Positions 1-7,562 of a DNA stretch of 64,000 bases are shown in pieces. Within the stretch, counting starts at the first letter, position 1, and every line of letters begins with the position of its first letter. The notes under the pieces are model-generated. The model was given only the letters and a program-made list of their open reading frames with translations, did no database searches and was not told the DNA's origin. Source of the DNA: Paludibacteraceae bacterium (GTDB lineage: Bacteria > Bacteroidota > Bacteroidia > Bacteroidales > Paludibacteraceae); the NCBI GenBank assembly GCA_024401555.1, contig JAKSKV010000009.1, positions 38,240 to 102,239 on the forward strand, given 5' to 3'. A program made the position numbers and the translations under genes.

Positions 1-1076
1 GTCTCTATTTCAGGGCGTCTGCAAGGCTCCATGCGGTGTTCTGTGGCCAATGTCCAGAGTCGGTAGCAGCTGCCTGCACATAGACGTCCGGCACGTCCGC
101 TGCGTTGGGTCGCCATATCCAAAGAGATGCGTTGAGTCGCTAAGTGGCTCAATCCATTTCGTGGATCATAGACCAATGTGCGGCAAAATCCGCCGTCCAC
201 CACACATGTAACCCCTTCGATGGTGAGGGAGGTCTCTGCAATAGAGGTGGCCAATACCACCTTCCGTTCTCCTTCGGGAGATGGTTGGATCGCCCGTTGT
301 TGCTCTTGGGGGGAGAGTTGTCCGTAGAGTGGACAGATATGGGTGCCGCCTAAGGCATTGCTTAATAATTCTTGGCAACGTAGAATCTCCGCTTGTCCAG
401 GGAGAAAAGCTAAAATATCGCCTTCCTGCTCTTTATGGGCTTTGCGGATGGTATGTGCCACAGCCTCCGCAATTTGGGTGGGTTGGGCATCCTCCTCCGA
501 ATGGAGGATTTGTACGGGGAACATTCTGCCTTCGCAATCTACCACAGGGGCTTGCAGCGCATCGCCTATGGCGGTGGCGTCGATGGTGGCGGACATGATG
601 ACGATGCGTAGGTCTGGACGGACCAATTGTTGTATCTCACGAGCTAAGGCCAATGCCACATCGGAGTGAAGGCTTCGTTCATGGAATTCATCAAAGATGA
701 TGGTGGATACCCCTTCGAGCATCGGGTCGTTTATCAACATACGGGTGAGGATACCCTCTGTCAGCACCTCTATGCGTGTTTGTTCTGAAACTCTTTTGTC
801 GAAGCGAACCCTATAACCTACCGTTTCCCCCGATTTTTCTCCTATAAGGTGGCTCATTCTTTCCGCAATCTGTTTGGTGGCCAGACGGCGAGGCTCCAGC
901 AGCAGTATCTTCTCCTCGTCAGCCAGTCCTTGAAAGATGGTGAGCGGAAGTAGGGTGGATTTTCCCGCTCCCGGCGCAGCGGTGATGATGAGACGGTTCT
1001 TCTCCCTGAGCAGTTGGTTCACACGCTCTGATATTGCGTAAGCGGGTAGTTGGAGAGCTTCGGGGTGGATGGTCAT
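1..1076 (-). CDS. hrpB: ATP-dependent RNA helicase HrpB (5' part, runs off the left edge)
   Basis: DExH-box helicase of the HrpB family. About 358 codons are visible and the frame stays open to base 1, so only the N-terminal part is here. Visible motifs are Walker A APGAGKST (residues about 34-41), DEFH (129-132), a SAT motif (VIMSATID), a TSIAETSLTIEGV segment and the motif VI-like ATQRSGRAGR near the edge. These are the two RecA-like lobes. The family's C-terminal domain lies outside the window. The ATG at 1076 sits just downstream of a minus-strand -7 box at 1095-1102. HrpB's physiological RNA substrate is not well defined in the family. The identification is firm. Confidence 0.93.
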   Translation of the reverse strand, partial: MTIHPEALQLPAYAISERVNQLLREKNRLIITAAPGAGKSTLLPLTIFQGLADEEKILLLEPRRLATKQIAERMSHLIGEKSGETVGYRVRFDKRVSEQTRIEVLTEGILTRMLINDPMLEGVSTIIFDEFHERSLHSDVALALAREIQQLVRPDLRIVIMSATIDATAIGDALQAPVVDCEGRMFPVQILHSEEDAQPTQIAEAVAHTIRKAHKEQEGDILAFLPGQAEILRCQELLSNALGGTHICPLYGQLSPQEQQRAIQPSPEGERKVVLATSIAETSLTIEGVTCVVDGGFCRTLVYDPRNGLSHLATQRISLDMATQRSGRAGRLCAGSCYRLWTLATEHRMEPCRRPEIE

Positions 1077-1094
1077 GTGCTTTATACTTTTTTG

Positions 1095-1102
1095 CAAAGA
1101 TA
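1095..1102 (-). promoter_or_regulatory. Bacteroidota -7 box of hrpB
   Basis: TATCTTTG on the minus strand fits the Bacteroidota consensus TAnnTTTG and lies 18 bases upstream of the hrpB ATG. No clean TTTG -33 element is seen, only an A-rich stretch at the expected distance. Confidence 0.55.
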
Positions 1103-1171
1103 GTTTGAAAAAGCGAAAAAGAAAAAGGAGATCCTCAATGCATTCTCGCAAATGTACTCGTGTGAAAACGA

Positions 1172-1199
1172 CAAGGGGAGACATCGCTGCCTCCCCTTG
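1172..1199 (-). terminator. Hairpin downstream of the GH74 gene
   Basis: Perfect 9-bp inverted repeat (CAAGGGGAG / CTCCCCTTG) with a 10-base loop, placed after the GH74 stop codon. The T-tract on the minus strand is short, so termination may be weak. Confidence 0.55.
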
Positions 1200-1231
1200 C
1201 CAGAATCATGATAGTGTTTGTTTTCTAGAGT

Positions 1232-4159
1232 TTATTTCTTCATTATTTTTGTCGCTATTCCATTTGTCTTCAATACATAGAGACCGCTCTTCCAAGCCTC
1301 TCCAAGGGTAGTGGTTCCGTAGGCCTCGCCTCTTTCGATGATTTGGCCCATTGTATTGATCACTTCGTATTCTCCCTCTGCGGTGAAGGAGAAGCTCTCT
1401 TCGAATGGGTTAGGGTAGAGGGCGATCGTAGATGCTTCCACCTCCTCAGTAGCTGTTCCCTCGATCTTACAATCTGTATTGTCCACAAAACATTTCCATG
1501 TGCTTGAAGTGGCGTTCTCGGCTCTCTCTCCGTAGATGATACCCAATCCGACAGTACTCATATAGAATCGTCCGTAAGTGTTCCAGTCTCCGATGACGAA
1601 TTGTCCGTTACCAGGACCACCGAATTGATGTTCTTCGTCGTTGATTCTTAACCATTTCTTTCCGTAATCGTCAGAGATGTAAAGACCTGTTCCGTCATTG
1701 TTGGCGGCACCCCAGATATAGATGGCGTAGTCGCTATCTTTGCCTTTGCCGACGCCCACTGCGGTACAGCTGTTGACGCCCGCTACCTTTGAGAAACTCT
1801 CGCCGTGGTTGTCCGAGACGAACAAACCATTTCCGCTACCAGGAGCGTAGATCAAGCCCTCTTTGCCCGCAACGATGGCGATACGGCCGAAATCTCCGTT
1901 GCTGAGAGCTTGTGACTTGAAGGATACACCGTAGTCCGTACTTCTGTAGAAGGTGCCCTTACCGCCTGCATAGACGTATGCGTCGTTCTCTGGATCCACT
2001 TGGATGTGGGTAGCCTTGTCTGTACCGCTGATCTTGGTCCATGCGGAACCGTTGTTGTCAGAGTAGTAGATGCCAGACTCGCCTGGGCCAGGGATGATGA
2101 AGAATCTGTACTTGCCATTCACCTTGGCAATGGCGCACTTTCCTTCGTTGGATGGCAATAGACCACATTCATTGCAGTATGGATTGCGGTAGCTGTAGTC
2201 GGTACCGCCACTACATTTTTTCCATCCGTCGTGGCCACTCAAGGTGTAGTAGAAACCTGTATTGGCCATACGCATCATCACCTTAGGGTCCTTGCTGTAA
2301 TAGTTGATACCGCCGGAGGTTCCAGGCGCTGGGTTATGGATAGGAGCGAACTCGTGGATATCCTTGTGGATGAATCCGGTGTAGTCACCGATGACAGACA
2401 TGAGATCACCGCCAGGTACGCTGACCAAATCCAAGGCTACCGTCTCCTCCAATCCGTTCACATCAAAGTAGAAGGTTGGCTTGCCTTTGCACCAGATGTT
2501 GTTGCAGGTGAAGATACCGTTTCCGGAGGTTGTGGAGACTTTGTTGTCATCCGTTGGATCGAAACAGAGGCTGCCGCTCCAGTGGATCGCGTAACCAGGG
2601 ATCCATGTTACTCCATTGTTGGTGAGGGTCATATTGCTTTTCAAACAACGCCAGTTCTTTCCTCCATCTTCAGAGGTCCAGTAGATGTCTCCGTTGGCGC
2701 TGGAACCGTTATCCCATGCTTGCGGAATCCATGTGTTGTTGGTGGAAACCACCAATTTATTGGCATCCTTGGGAGAAACAGCCACGTCGCCTAATCCGTA
2801 TTGCTCACTTGGAGAGATGTTCTCCGCACTCTTGGTATTAGGATTGTATCGGTAAACGGCACCACTTGCTCCACCTACGCATGCGCTAGAGTAGGCGATG
2901 AGCAAATTTCCATCTGGATCCATCTTCATTCGGCATGGAACATATTTGGTCGGTAGTTGGGCGACCGCGTTCCAACTTGAACCTCCATCTTCCGACACAT
3001 ATACGTTGCTTGATCCTGTACGGGATATGCCGACGAATATTCTTTGCGTCTTGCCACCTGATTTTTTACTTCCGTCGAAAACGATGGCGGTAGTTCCGTT
3101 TTGGTCTGGTGTCGAGGCGTATTGTTTGTTTTCCCAACTAGGCCAATTGACACTGGAAGTATACACGCCTTTTAACGAAGAGACGGCGCTCCAGCTTTTT
3201 CCTCCGTTTTCACTCTTGATGAGTGGGTTGTTGGCACGGCCTCCGCAGTAGATGATGTCGCTATTGTTAGGATCCACAGCGATTCTCTCTCCACAGTTAC
3301 GTCCTTGGCCGTTTCCGTGCGCGAAGATTAGGGAGGTCACATCGGATGTGTTGAAAGTCTTTCCTCCATCCTTGGAGTACATGACCGCTGTCTTTTGTGC
3401 ACTGAAATATTGGCAACCGCCCAACATATAGATGTTGTTCTCGTTTTGTGGGTCGATGGCCAAGGCTTCGATACTCAACAGACCTTTGTCATCTTCCGAG
3501 ATAAAGTTGGTGATGGGTTTCCAAGAACAGTCAGCGTCGTTCCATTTGTAAGCGCCGCCCACATCAGTACGTGCGTATTTGGATTTGCCAGAGGCGATGA
3601 TGCCTGATACGAATCCACCACCACCGATGGCCAAATTGCCGTAAGAGTAAGGAATGTAGGAGGATGGATCTTTCGGCATGGAGGTGTTGCACTCCACTGC
3701 GTCATTTTTGTCGGATACGAAGCGGATGTTGTCGATATACATCATACCACTCTCGCCGCCCAAAGCGATCAAGACCTCGTCTTGACTTAGGTTTTGGTCT
3801 GTGAAGTCGTAATAGAGGGTTGTCCAAACGCGGGCTTTGGCGGTTTGGTAAAGATTTACTTTGGAATTGTTGGAGTAAGCTTTTACGGTAATGTCTGCGG
3901 GAGAGAGTACATCCACAGCCAAGAGTTGCGTGGCAATTTCAGATCCGCAGGCGAACGATGCGCCGCCGTAATTGGTGATCTCCATTTTTAGGCAATGCTC
4001 ACTGGTGTTTCCACATTGGTGTGGATTCTCAATGATACTTTTCTCCGTTCCCCATCCACCGGTAGGAAACTTGCCGTCTTCGAAATCGTACAGTGTCTTT
4101 GCGTTCGCACCAACTTGCGAGAGGGCGAGAAAGGCAATGATTGCATTTGTTTTTCTCAT
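1232..4159 (-). CDS. Secreted GH74 family xyloglucanase with T9SS sorting domain
   Basis: About 975 aa. Layout: signal peptide (residues 1-20, ending GANA), an N-terminal region starting LYDFEDGKFPTGGWG that resembles a carbohydrate-binding beta-sandwich, a GH74 double beta-propeller from about residue 170, and a C-terminal type A T9SS sorting domain beginning ALYPNPFEESF. GH74 hallmarks are IGGGGFVSGI, YARTDVGGAY (its Asp aligns with a family catalytic acid) and repeated BNR-like turns such as SEDGGSSW and SKDGGKTF. GH74 enzymes cleave xyloglucan endo or at the reducing end. I chose the ATG at 4159, not the longer frame from 4285, because a signal peptide follows at once and a -7 box lies at 4203-4210. 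The gene stands alone, with no SusCD pair nearby. Confidence 0.88.
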   Translation of the reverse strand: MRKTNAIIAFLALSQVGANAKTLYDFEDGKFPTGGWGTEKSIIENPHQCGNTSEHCLKMEITNYGGASFACGSEIATQLLAVDVLSPADITVKAYSNNSKVNLYQTAKARVWTTLYYDFTDQNLSQDEVLIALGGESGMMYIDNIRFVSDKNDAVECNTSMPKDPSSYIPYSYGNLAIGGGGFVSGIIASGKSKYARTDVGGAYKWNDADCSWKPITNFISEDDKGLLSIEALAIDPQNENNIYMLGGCQYFSAQKTAVMYSKDGGKTFNTSDVTSLIFAHGNGQGRNCGERIAVDPNNSDIIYCGGRANNPLIKSENGGKSWSAVSSLKGVYTSSVNWPSWENKQYASTPDQNGTTAIVFDGSKKSGGKTQRIFVGISRTGSSNVYVSEDGGSSWNAVAQLPTKYVPCRMKMDPDGNLLIAYSSACVGGASGAVYRYNPNTKSAENISPSEQYGLGDVAVSPKDANKLVVSTNNTWIPQAWDNGSSANGDIYWTSEDGGKNWRCLKSNMTLTNNGVTWIPGYAIHWSGSLCFDPTDDNKVSTTSGNGIFTCNNIWCKGKPTFYFDVNGLEETVALDLVSVPGGDLMSVIGDYTGFIHKDIHEFAPIHNPAPGTSGGINYYSKDPKVMMRMANTGFYYTLSGHDGWKKCSGGTDYSYRNPYCNECGLLPSNEGKCAIAKVNGKYRFFIIPGPGESGIYYSDNNGSAWTKISGTDKATHIQVDPENDAYVYAGGKGTFYRSTDYGVSFKSQALSNGDFGRIAIVAGKEGLIYAPGSGNGLFVSDNHGESFSKVAGVNSCTAVGVGKGKDSDYAIYIWGAANNDGTGLYISDDYGKKWLRINDEEHQFGGPGNGQFVIGDWNTYGRFYMSTVGLGIIYGERAENATSSTWKCFVDNTDCKIEGTATEEVEASTIALYPNPFEESFSFTAEGEYEVINTMGQIIERGEAYGTTTLGEAWKSGLYVLKTNGIATKIMKK

Positions 4160-4202
4160 GATAATATGGTTTATGCTTGACAATCGTTTTCTATTCACGA
4201 TG

Positions 4203-4210
4203 CAAATATA
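4203..4210 (-). promoter_or_regulatory. -7 box of the GH74 gene
   Basis: TATATTTG on the minus strand, 44 bases upstream of the ATG at 4159. It supports that start and makes the longer in-frame extension to 4285 unlikely. Confidence 0.5.
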
Positions 4211-4295
4211 TTCGAAATGTTCATAGATGTTGCAGCTGTTATGCCGATTGGAACAAAAGTGTTGCCTTTTGGAATAAAAAGACAAATTACTTTGC

Positions 4296-4303
4296 TATAT
4301 TTG
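4296..4303 (+). promoter_or_regulatory. -7 box of the HD-domain gene
   Basis: TATATTTG on the plus strand, about 50 bases upstream of the ATG at 4352. A TTTG at 4268-4271 is a possible -33 element, with slightly long spacing. Confidence 0.5.
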
Positions 4304-4351
4304 CTCGTGCAACTACATAATTTCGATAAGTGAATATTAAGAATAAATCAA

Positions 4352-4990
4352 ATGGGCAATCAAATGGATAAGGCAAAGAATAGAATTGAATTTGAAGAGC
4401 TGCTCCGTTCGACGCAGCGTGATGGCGTGGAAGATATGTTGGCATGGTTGAACGAGAATAATTTTTTTGAGGCGCCTGCCTCTTCCAATCACCATTTAAA
4501 TGTGGAGGGAGGTTTGGTGCAACACTCATTGAATACGTGTCATGCGGCATTGACCGTGTGGGAGGGAATGCAAAAGTTGGAACCATCGTTGGCCAACGAG
4601 GTGAGCCGTGACAATGTGATCATCGCCAGCTTGCTGCATGATGTATGTAAGACGGACATCTATTTCCGCTCCGTGAAGAAGAAAAAGAATGCCATAGGTG
4701 TCTGGGAAGATGTGGAGGGATATAAGGTTTCTTACAAAAATTTCCCTATGGGACATGGCGAAAAGTCTGTGATTCAGATTCTTTGCGCCGGTTTGGAATT
4801 GACGGAGGATGAGATGCTTGCCATTCGCTGGCACATGGGCGCTTGGGGCATCAATATGAATAGTTTTGAGGATGAGCGTTGTTACGATACCTCGCGTAAA
4901 CTCTATCCGTTGGTCTCTATCATTCAGGTGGCGGATGGTTTGGCTGCCTCTATTTTGGAACGTAGTAACACCGATTTGGATGAGTTGTAG
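4352..4990 (+). CDS. HD-domain phosphohydrolase-like protein
   Basis: 212 aa (208 if the second Met is used). A soluble HD-superfamily protein. Metal-binding positions are suggested by NHHLNVEGGLVQHS near residue 50, SLLHDVCKTD near residue 92 (the HD doublet) and MGHGEKS and IRWHMGAW further on. The C-terminal half is helical and the last residues repeat a DGLAASI pattern common in HD proteins. Such proteins hydrolyse nucleotides or related phosphoesters, but the substrate cannot be read from sequence. It is transcribed divergently from the GH74 gene and faces the convergent GSCFA gene. Confidence 0.75.
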   Translation: MGNQMDKAKNRIEFEELLRSTQRDGVEDMLAWLNENNFFEAPASSNHHLNVEGGLVQHSLNTCHAALTVWEGMQKLEPSLANEVSRDNVIIASLLHDVCKTDIYFRSVKKKKNAIGVWEDVEGYKVSYKNFPMGHGEKSVIQILCAGLELTEDEMLAIRWHMGAWGINMNSFEDERCYDTSRKLYPLVSIIQVADGLAASILERSNTDLDEL

Positions 4991-5003
4991 ATCGCTTATG
5001 ATG

Positions 5004-5978
5004 TCATAGTTGGGCGGATAACGCCTCTCTTTCAGCCTCGAAATCGATCCAAGGCATCGCCTGGGCTATGGTTTCGAGGTTTTCTTTTGTCTTTTGGATA
5101 AAACGTTTGTGGCTATCGCAATCAGGATTGAATGGGCGGTGGCCAACAGCCTCTCTTAATTTTTGGATCGTGGCCATTTGCTCAATAGCCTCAGAAGTCA
5201 TTCTGCACGCTGTGAATTTCTCCCAAATGTATTGAATGGCCGACTCGTTGGGGTGGAGCATGTCGCTGGCGTAGAATCGGTAATCCCTCAATTCATCCAT
5301 CATAATCTCGTAGGCGGGGAAATATTGGATATCCCTGTTCTTCTCTTGGACGATGCCTATCGCGAGCAGTAGGGTGGATTTGCTCAATTGGTTCTCGTGC
5401 GCGCCATCCTTCCAGTGTCGGATAGGACTCACGGTGAAGGTGATTTTTGCGGTTGGGTTGAGGCTACGGATCAGTTGGATGGTCCCGTTCAGGCTCTCCA
5501 CACATTCCGTCATATCGATTCTCCTTCTGGAGAAACGCTCTTGGGGTTCTTTGTGGCAATTGGCCACCACGCCGCCATCCGCCAATTCATAGATCCATGC
5601 GGTGCCTAAGGTGATGAATATATGAGAGGCCTCACGCATAAAGCGGTGTGCGCTCTCTAACGCTTGGTTGGCGTTCAAGAGGAAATCCTCCTCGCTCAGT
5701 CTGGCGAATTTGCTGTGGAGGCGGAAACTGTTCCACACGCCCTCTTTGCAGAAGAGATCCGTATGGTCGAATTGTTTGAATGAGACGATCCTTTTGATGC
5801 TCTCTTGAATGGAGCATGGGTTGAAGAGTATGCCGAGCGGATTGTTGGAAACGCTGAATTTCAACGCATCCAGCCTGTTTCCGATATGCTCGGAAAAACA
5901 AGAGCCGAACATCATGATCTTACTCTTGTAAGTGATGTCCGCCTCTTGGTTTATATGGATCGGTGTGCTGAACTGCAT
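5004..5978 (-). CDS. GSCFA domain-containing protein
   Basis: 324 aa, cytosolic (no signal peptide). The N-terminal FGSCFSEHIG gives the family its name. This family is related to SGNH/GDSL-type hydrolases, where the Ser in the GSCF motif would be the nucleophile. Other conserved-looking blocks are ITLGTAWIYE near residue 122 and SDMLHPNESAIQYIWEKF near residue 239, which could supply the Asp/His pair (D-x-x-H). The substrate is unknown. It ends a few bases after the convergent HD gene, and its start lies 3 bp from the stop of the OmpA-like lipoprotein gene, so those two are probably one transcript. Confidence 0.8.
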   Translation of the reverse strand: MQFSTPIHINQEADITYKSKIMMFGSCFSEHIGNRLDALKFSVSNNPLGILFNPCSIQESIKRIVSFKQFDHTDLFCKEGVWNSFRLHSKFARLSEEDFLLNANQALESAHRFMREASHIFITLGTAWIYELADGGVVANCHKEPQERFSRRRIDMTECVESLNGTIQLIRSLNPTAKITFTVSPIRHWKDGAHENQLSKSTLLLAIGIVQEKNRDIQYFPAYEIMMDELRDYRFYASDMLHPNESAIQYIWEKFTACRMTSEAIEQMATIQKLREAVGHRPFNPDCDSHKRFIQKTKENLETIAQAMPWIDFEAEREALSAQL

Positions 5979-5981
5979 GGT

Positions 5982-6938
5982 TTACTCTCCTGACATTGCC
6001 TTGAGCAACTCATCCATGTTAGGGCTGAGGATGATCTCGGTACGTCTGTTTTTCGCGCGAGCCTCTGGCGTCTTCGCAGGATCAACAGGAACGAACTCCG
6101 CACGGCCGCTGGCTGAGATTTGTGAAGGGTTCACGTTTTTGTTGGCGATGAGGATACGGACAATCGCGGTGGCGCGTTTAGCGCTCAAATCCCAGTTGTC
6201 CTCCACGCTGGCGTTGGGTTTCAATGGAACGTCGTCTGTGTGACCCTCGATCACGATGTTGATATCCTTGTTCTCCGCAATGAAGTTGGAGAGTTTGTTG
6301 AGCGCATTGGCACCTTTGGCGTCCACATCCCACTTTCCAGACTTGAAGAGTAGTTTCTCGTCGAGCGATACATAGACCTTGCCATTCTTGTTCACAACCT
6401 CGATTCCGTTGCCTTCATATCCTTTCAAAGCTGCGGAAACACGGTTCTTCAACCCCTTCATCATGCTATCTTGCTTGTCAACGAGGCTTTGCAACTCGGC
6501 CAAGTTCTTCTCTTTCTCTTTGAGCACTTTCTCCGATTTCGTCAAGGCGTCCTCGCGGGCTTGCAGTTTCTCTTGTGATTTTTGAAGGTCAGCCAAAAGC
6601 GATTTGATCTCCTTGTCGCTGGATGCGCTATTCTTGGTGAGACGATCGGAAAGTTGGTTGTTGAGTGCTTTGAGGTCTTTGTTCTCCAAATTCATTTGAT
6701 GCAAAGCTTTTGATCTTGCGACAGAGTCCTCCGCCATTTGATTGATCTTTTTGTGGGAAGCGGTGGAGTCGCGCAATAGGGAGGCCAAATGTTTGTTTGC
6801 CAAGTCTAATTTCTCCGCATACTCCTTGTTGCTCTTCTGACTGGCTGTCAAGTCATTCAAAGTTTGGTTCAAGGTCTTTTTAGAGGCGCATGACGCGAAC
6901 ATCGCACCCATGAACATGAATAAGAATATTTTTTTCAT
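5982..6938 (-). CDS. OmpA-family lipoprotein with long coiled coil
   Basis: 318 aa from the ATG at 6938. The signal peptide ends in a lipobox (MFASC, Cys about residue 17), so the protein is probably lipid-anchored in the outer membrane. Residues about 25-180 form a Lys/Glu/Leu-rich coiled coil. The C-terminal OmpA-like peptidoglycan-binding domain (about 200-310) carries IVIEGHTDDVPL and NWDLSAKRATAIVRIL. The likely role is tethering or spacing between outer membrane and peptidoglycan. The 16-residue N-terminal extension of the longer frame is rejected because it would bury the signal peptide. A minus-strand -7 box (TAAATTTG, 6995-7002) lies upstream. Confidence 0.85.
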   Translation of the reverse strand: MKKIFLFMFMGAMFASCASKKTLNQTLNDLTASQKSNKEYAEKLDLANKHLASLLRDSTASHKKINQMAEDSVARSKALHQMNLENKDLKALNNQLSDRLTKNSASSDKEIKSLLADLQKSQEKLQAREDALTKSEKVLKEKEKNLAELQSLVDKQDSMMKGLKNRVSAALKGYEGNGIEVVNKNGKVYVSLDEKLLFKSGKWDVDAKGANALNKLSNFIAENKDINIVIEGHTDDVPLKPNASVEDNWDLSAKRATAIVRILIANKNVNPSQISASGRAEFVPVDPAKTPEARAKNRRTEIILSPNMDELLKAMSGE

Positions 6939-6989
6939 ATTGTTTTTTATTAGTGTTCCATTTTTTGTCTTCTTTTTCCGAGGCATCTC

Positions 6990-7019
6990 TTTGGCAAATT
7001 TAAAAAATTTTTAATTTTG
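6990..7019 (+). promoter_or_regulatory. Promoter of ispF
   Basis: TTTG at 6990-6993, an 18-base gap, then TAATTTTG at 7012-7019. This fits the Bacteroidota -33/-7 arrangement and lies 25 bases upstream of the ispF ATG. The divergent OmpA-like gene's -7 box (6995-7002, minus) overlaps it. Confidence 0.6.
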
Positions 7020-7043
7020 TGAAAACGATAAAACGATTTAATT

Positions 7044-7523
7044 ATGAATATTCGTGTAGGACAAGGTTATGATGTCCATCAATTCGCGGATAATCGTGAA
7101 TTGTGGCTGGGAGGTATATTGATTCCGAGTGAGAAGGGGCTGTTGGGCCATTCCGATGCGGACGTGTTAATCCATGCGATCTGTGACGCTTTGTTGGGCG
7201 CCGCGCACATGCGTGATATCGGCTATCATTTTCCTGATACATCCGATACGTATGAAAATATCGATAGCAAAATCCTTTTGAAAAAGGTGGTGGCGATGTT
7301 GGCGGAGAAGAACTATTCCATTGTCAATGTGGACTCTATTATCTGTGCGCAGGCTCCTAAACTGAGCCCGTACATCGATCAGATGTCTGAGTGTTTGGCG
7401 CAGGTGATGGGGGTAGAGGCCGAGTGTGTCTCCGTGAAGGCCACCACGACCGAACATTTGGGATTCGTGGGACGCAAGGAGGGAATCGCGGCTTATGCGA
7501 CGGTCCTTGTTGAAAAGCTTTGA
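7044..7523 (+). CDS. ispF: 2-C-methyl-D-erythritol 2,4-cyclodiphosphate synthase
   Basis: 159 aa, the usual length for IspF. It converts CDP-ME 2-phosphate to ME-cPP with release of CMP in the MEP isoprenoid pathway. Signature elements are RVGQGYDVHQF at the N-terminus (metal-binding D-x-H), HSDADVLIHAICDALLGA near residue 34, DTSDTYENIDS, and the C-terminal TTTEHLGFVGRKEGIA. It works as a cytosolic homotrimer. No other MEP gene is adjacent. Confidence 0.95.
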   Translation: MNIRVGQGYDVHQFADNRELWLGGILIPSEKGLLGHSDADVLIHAICDALLGAAHMRDIGYHFPDTSDTYENIDSKILLKKVVAMLAEKNYSIVNVDSIICAQAPKLSPYIDQMSECLAQVMGVEAECVSVKATTTEHLGFVGRKEGIAAYATVLVEKL

Positions 7524-7562
7524 GGAAACCCTTTGAGAATGCGGCAATAGGTAGAAGTCCCT

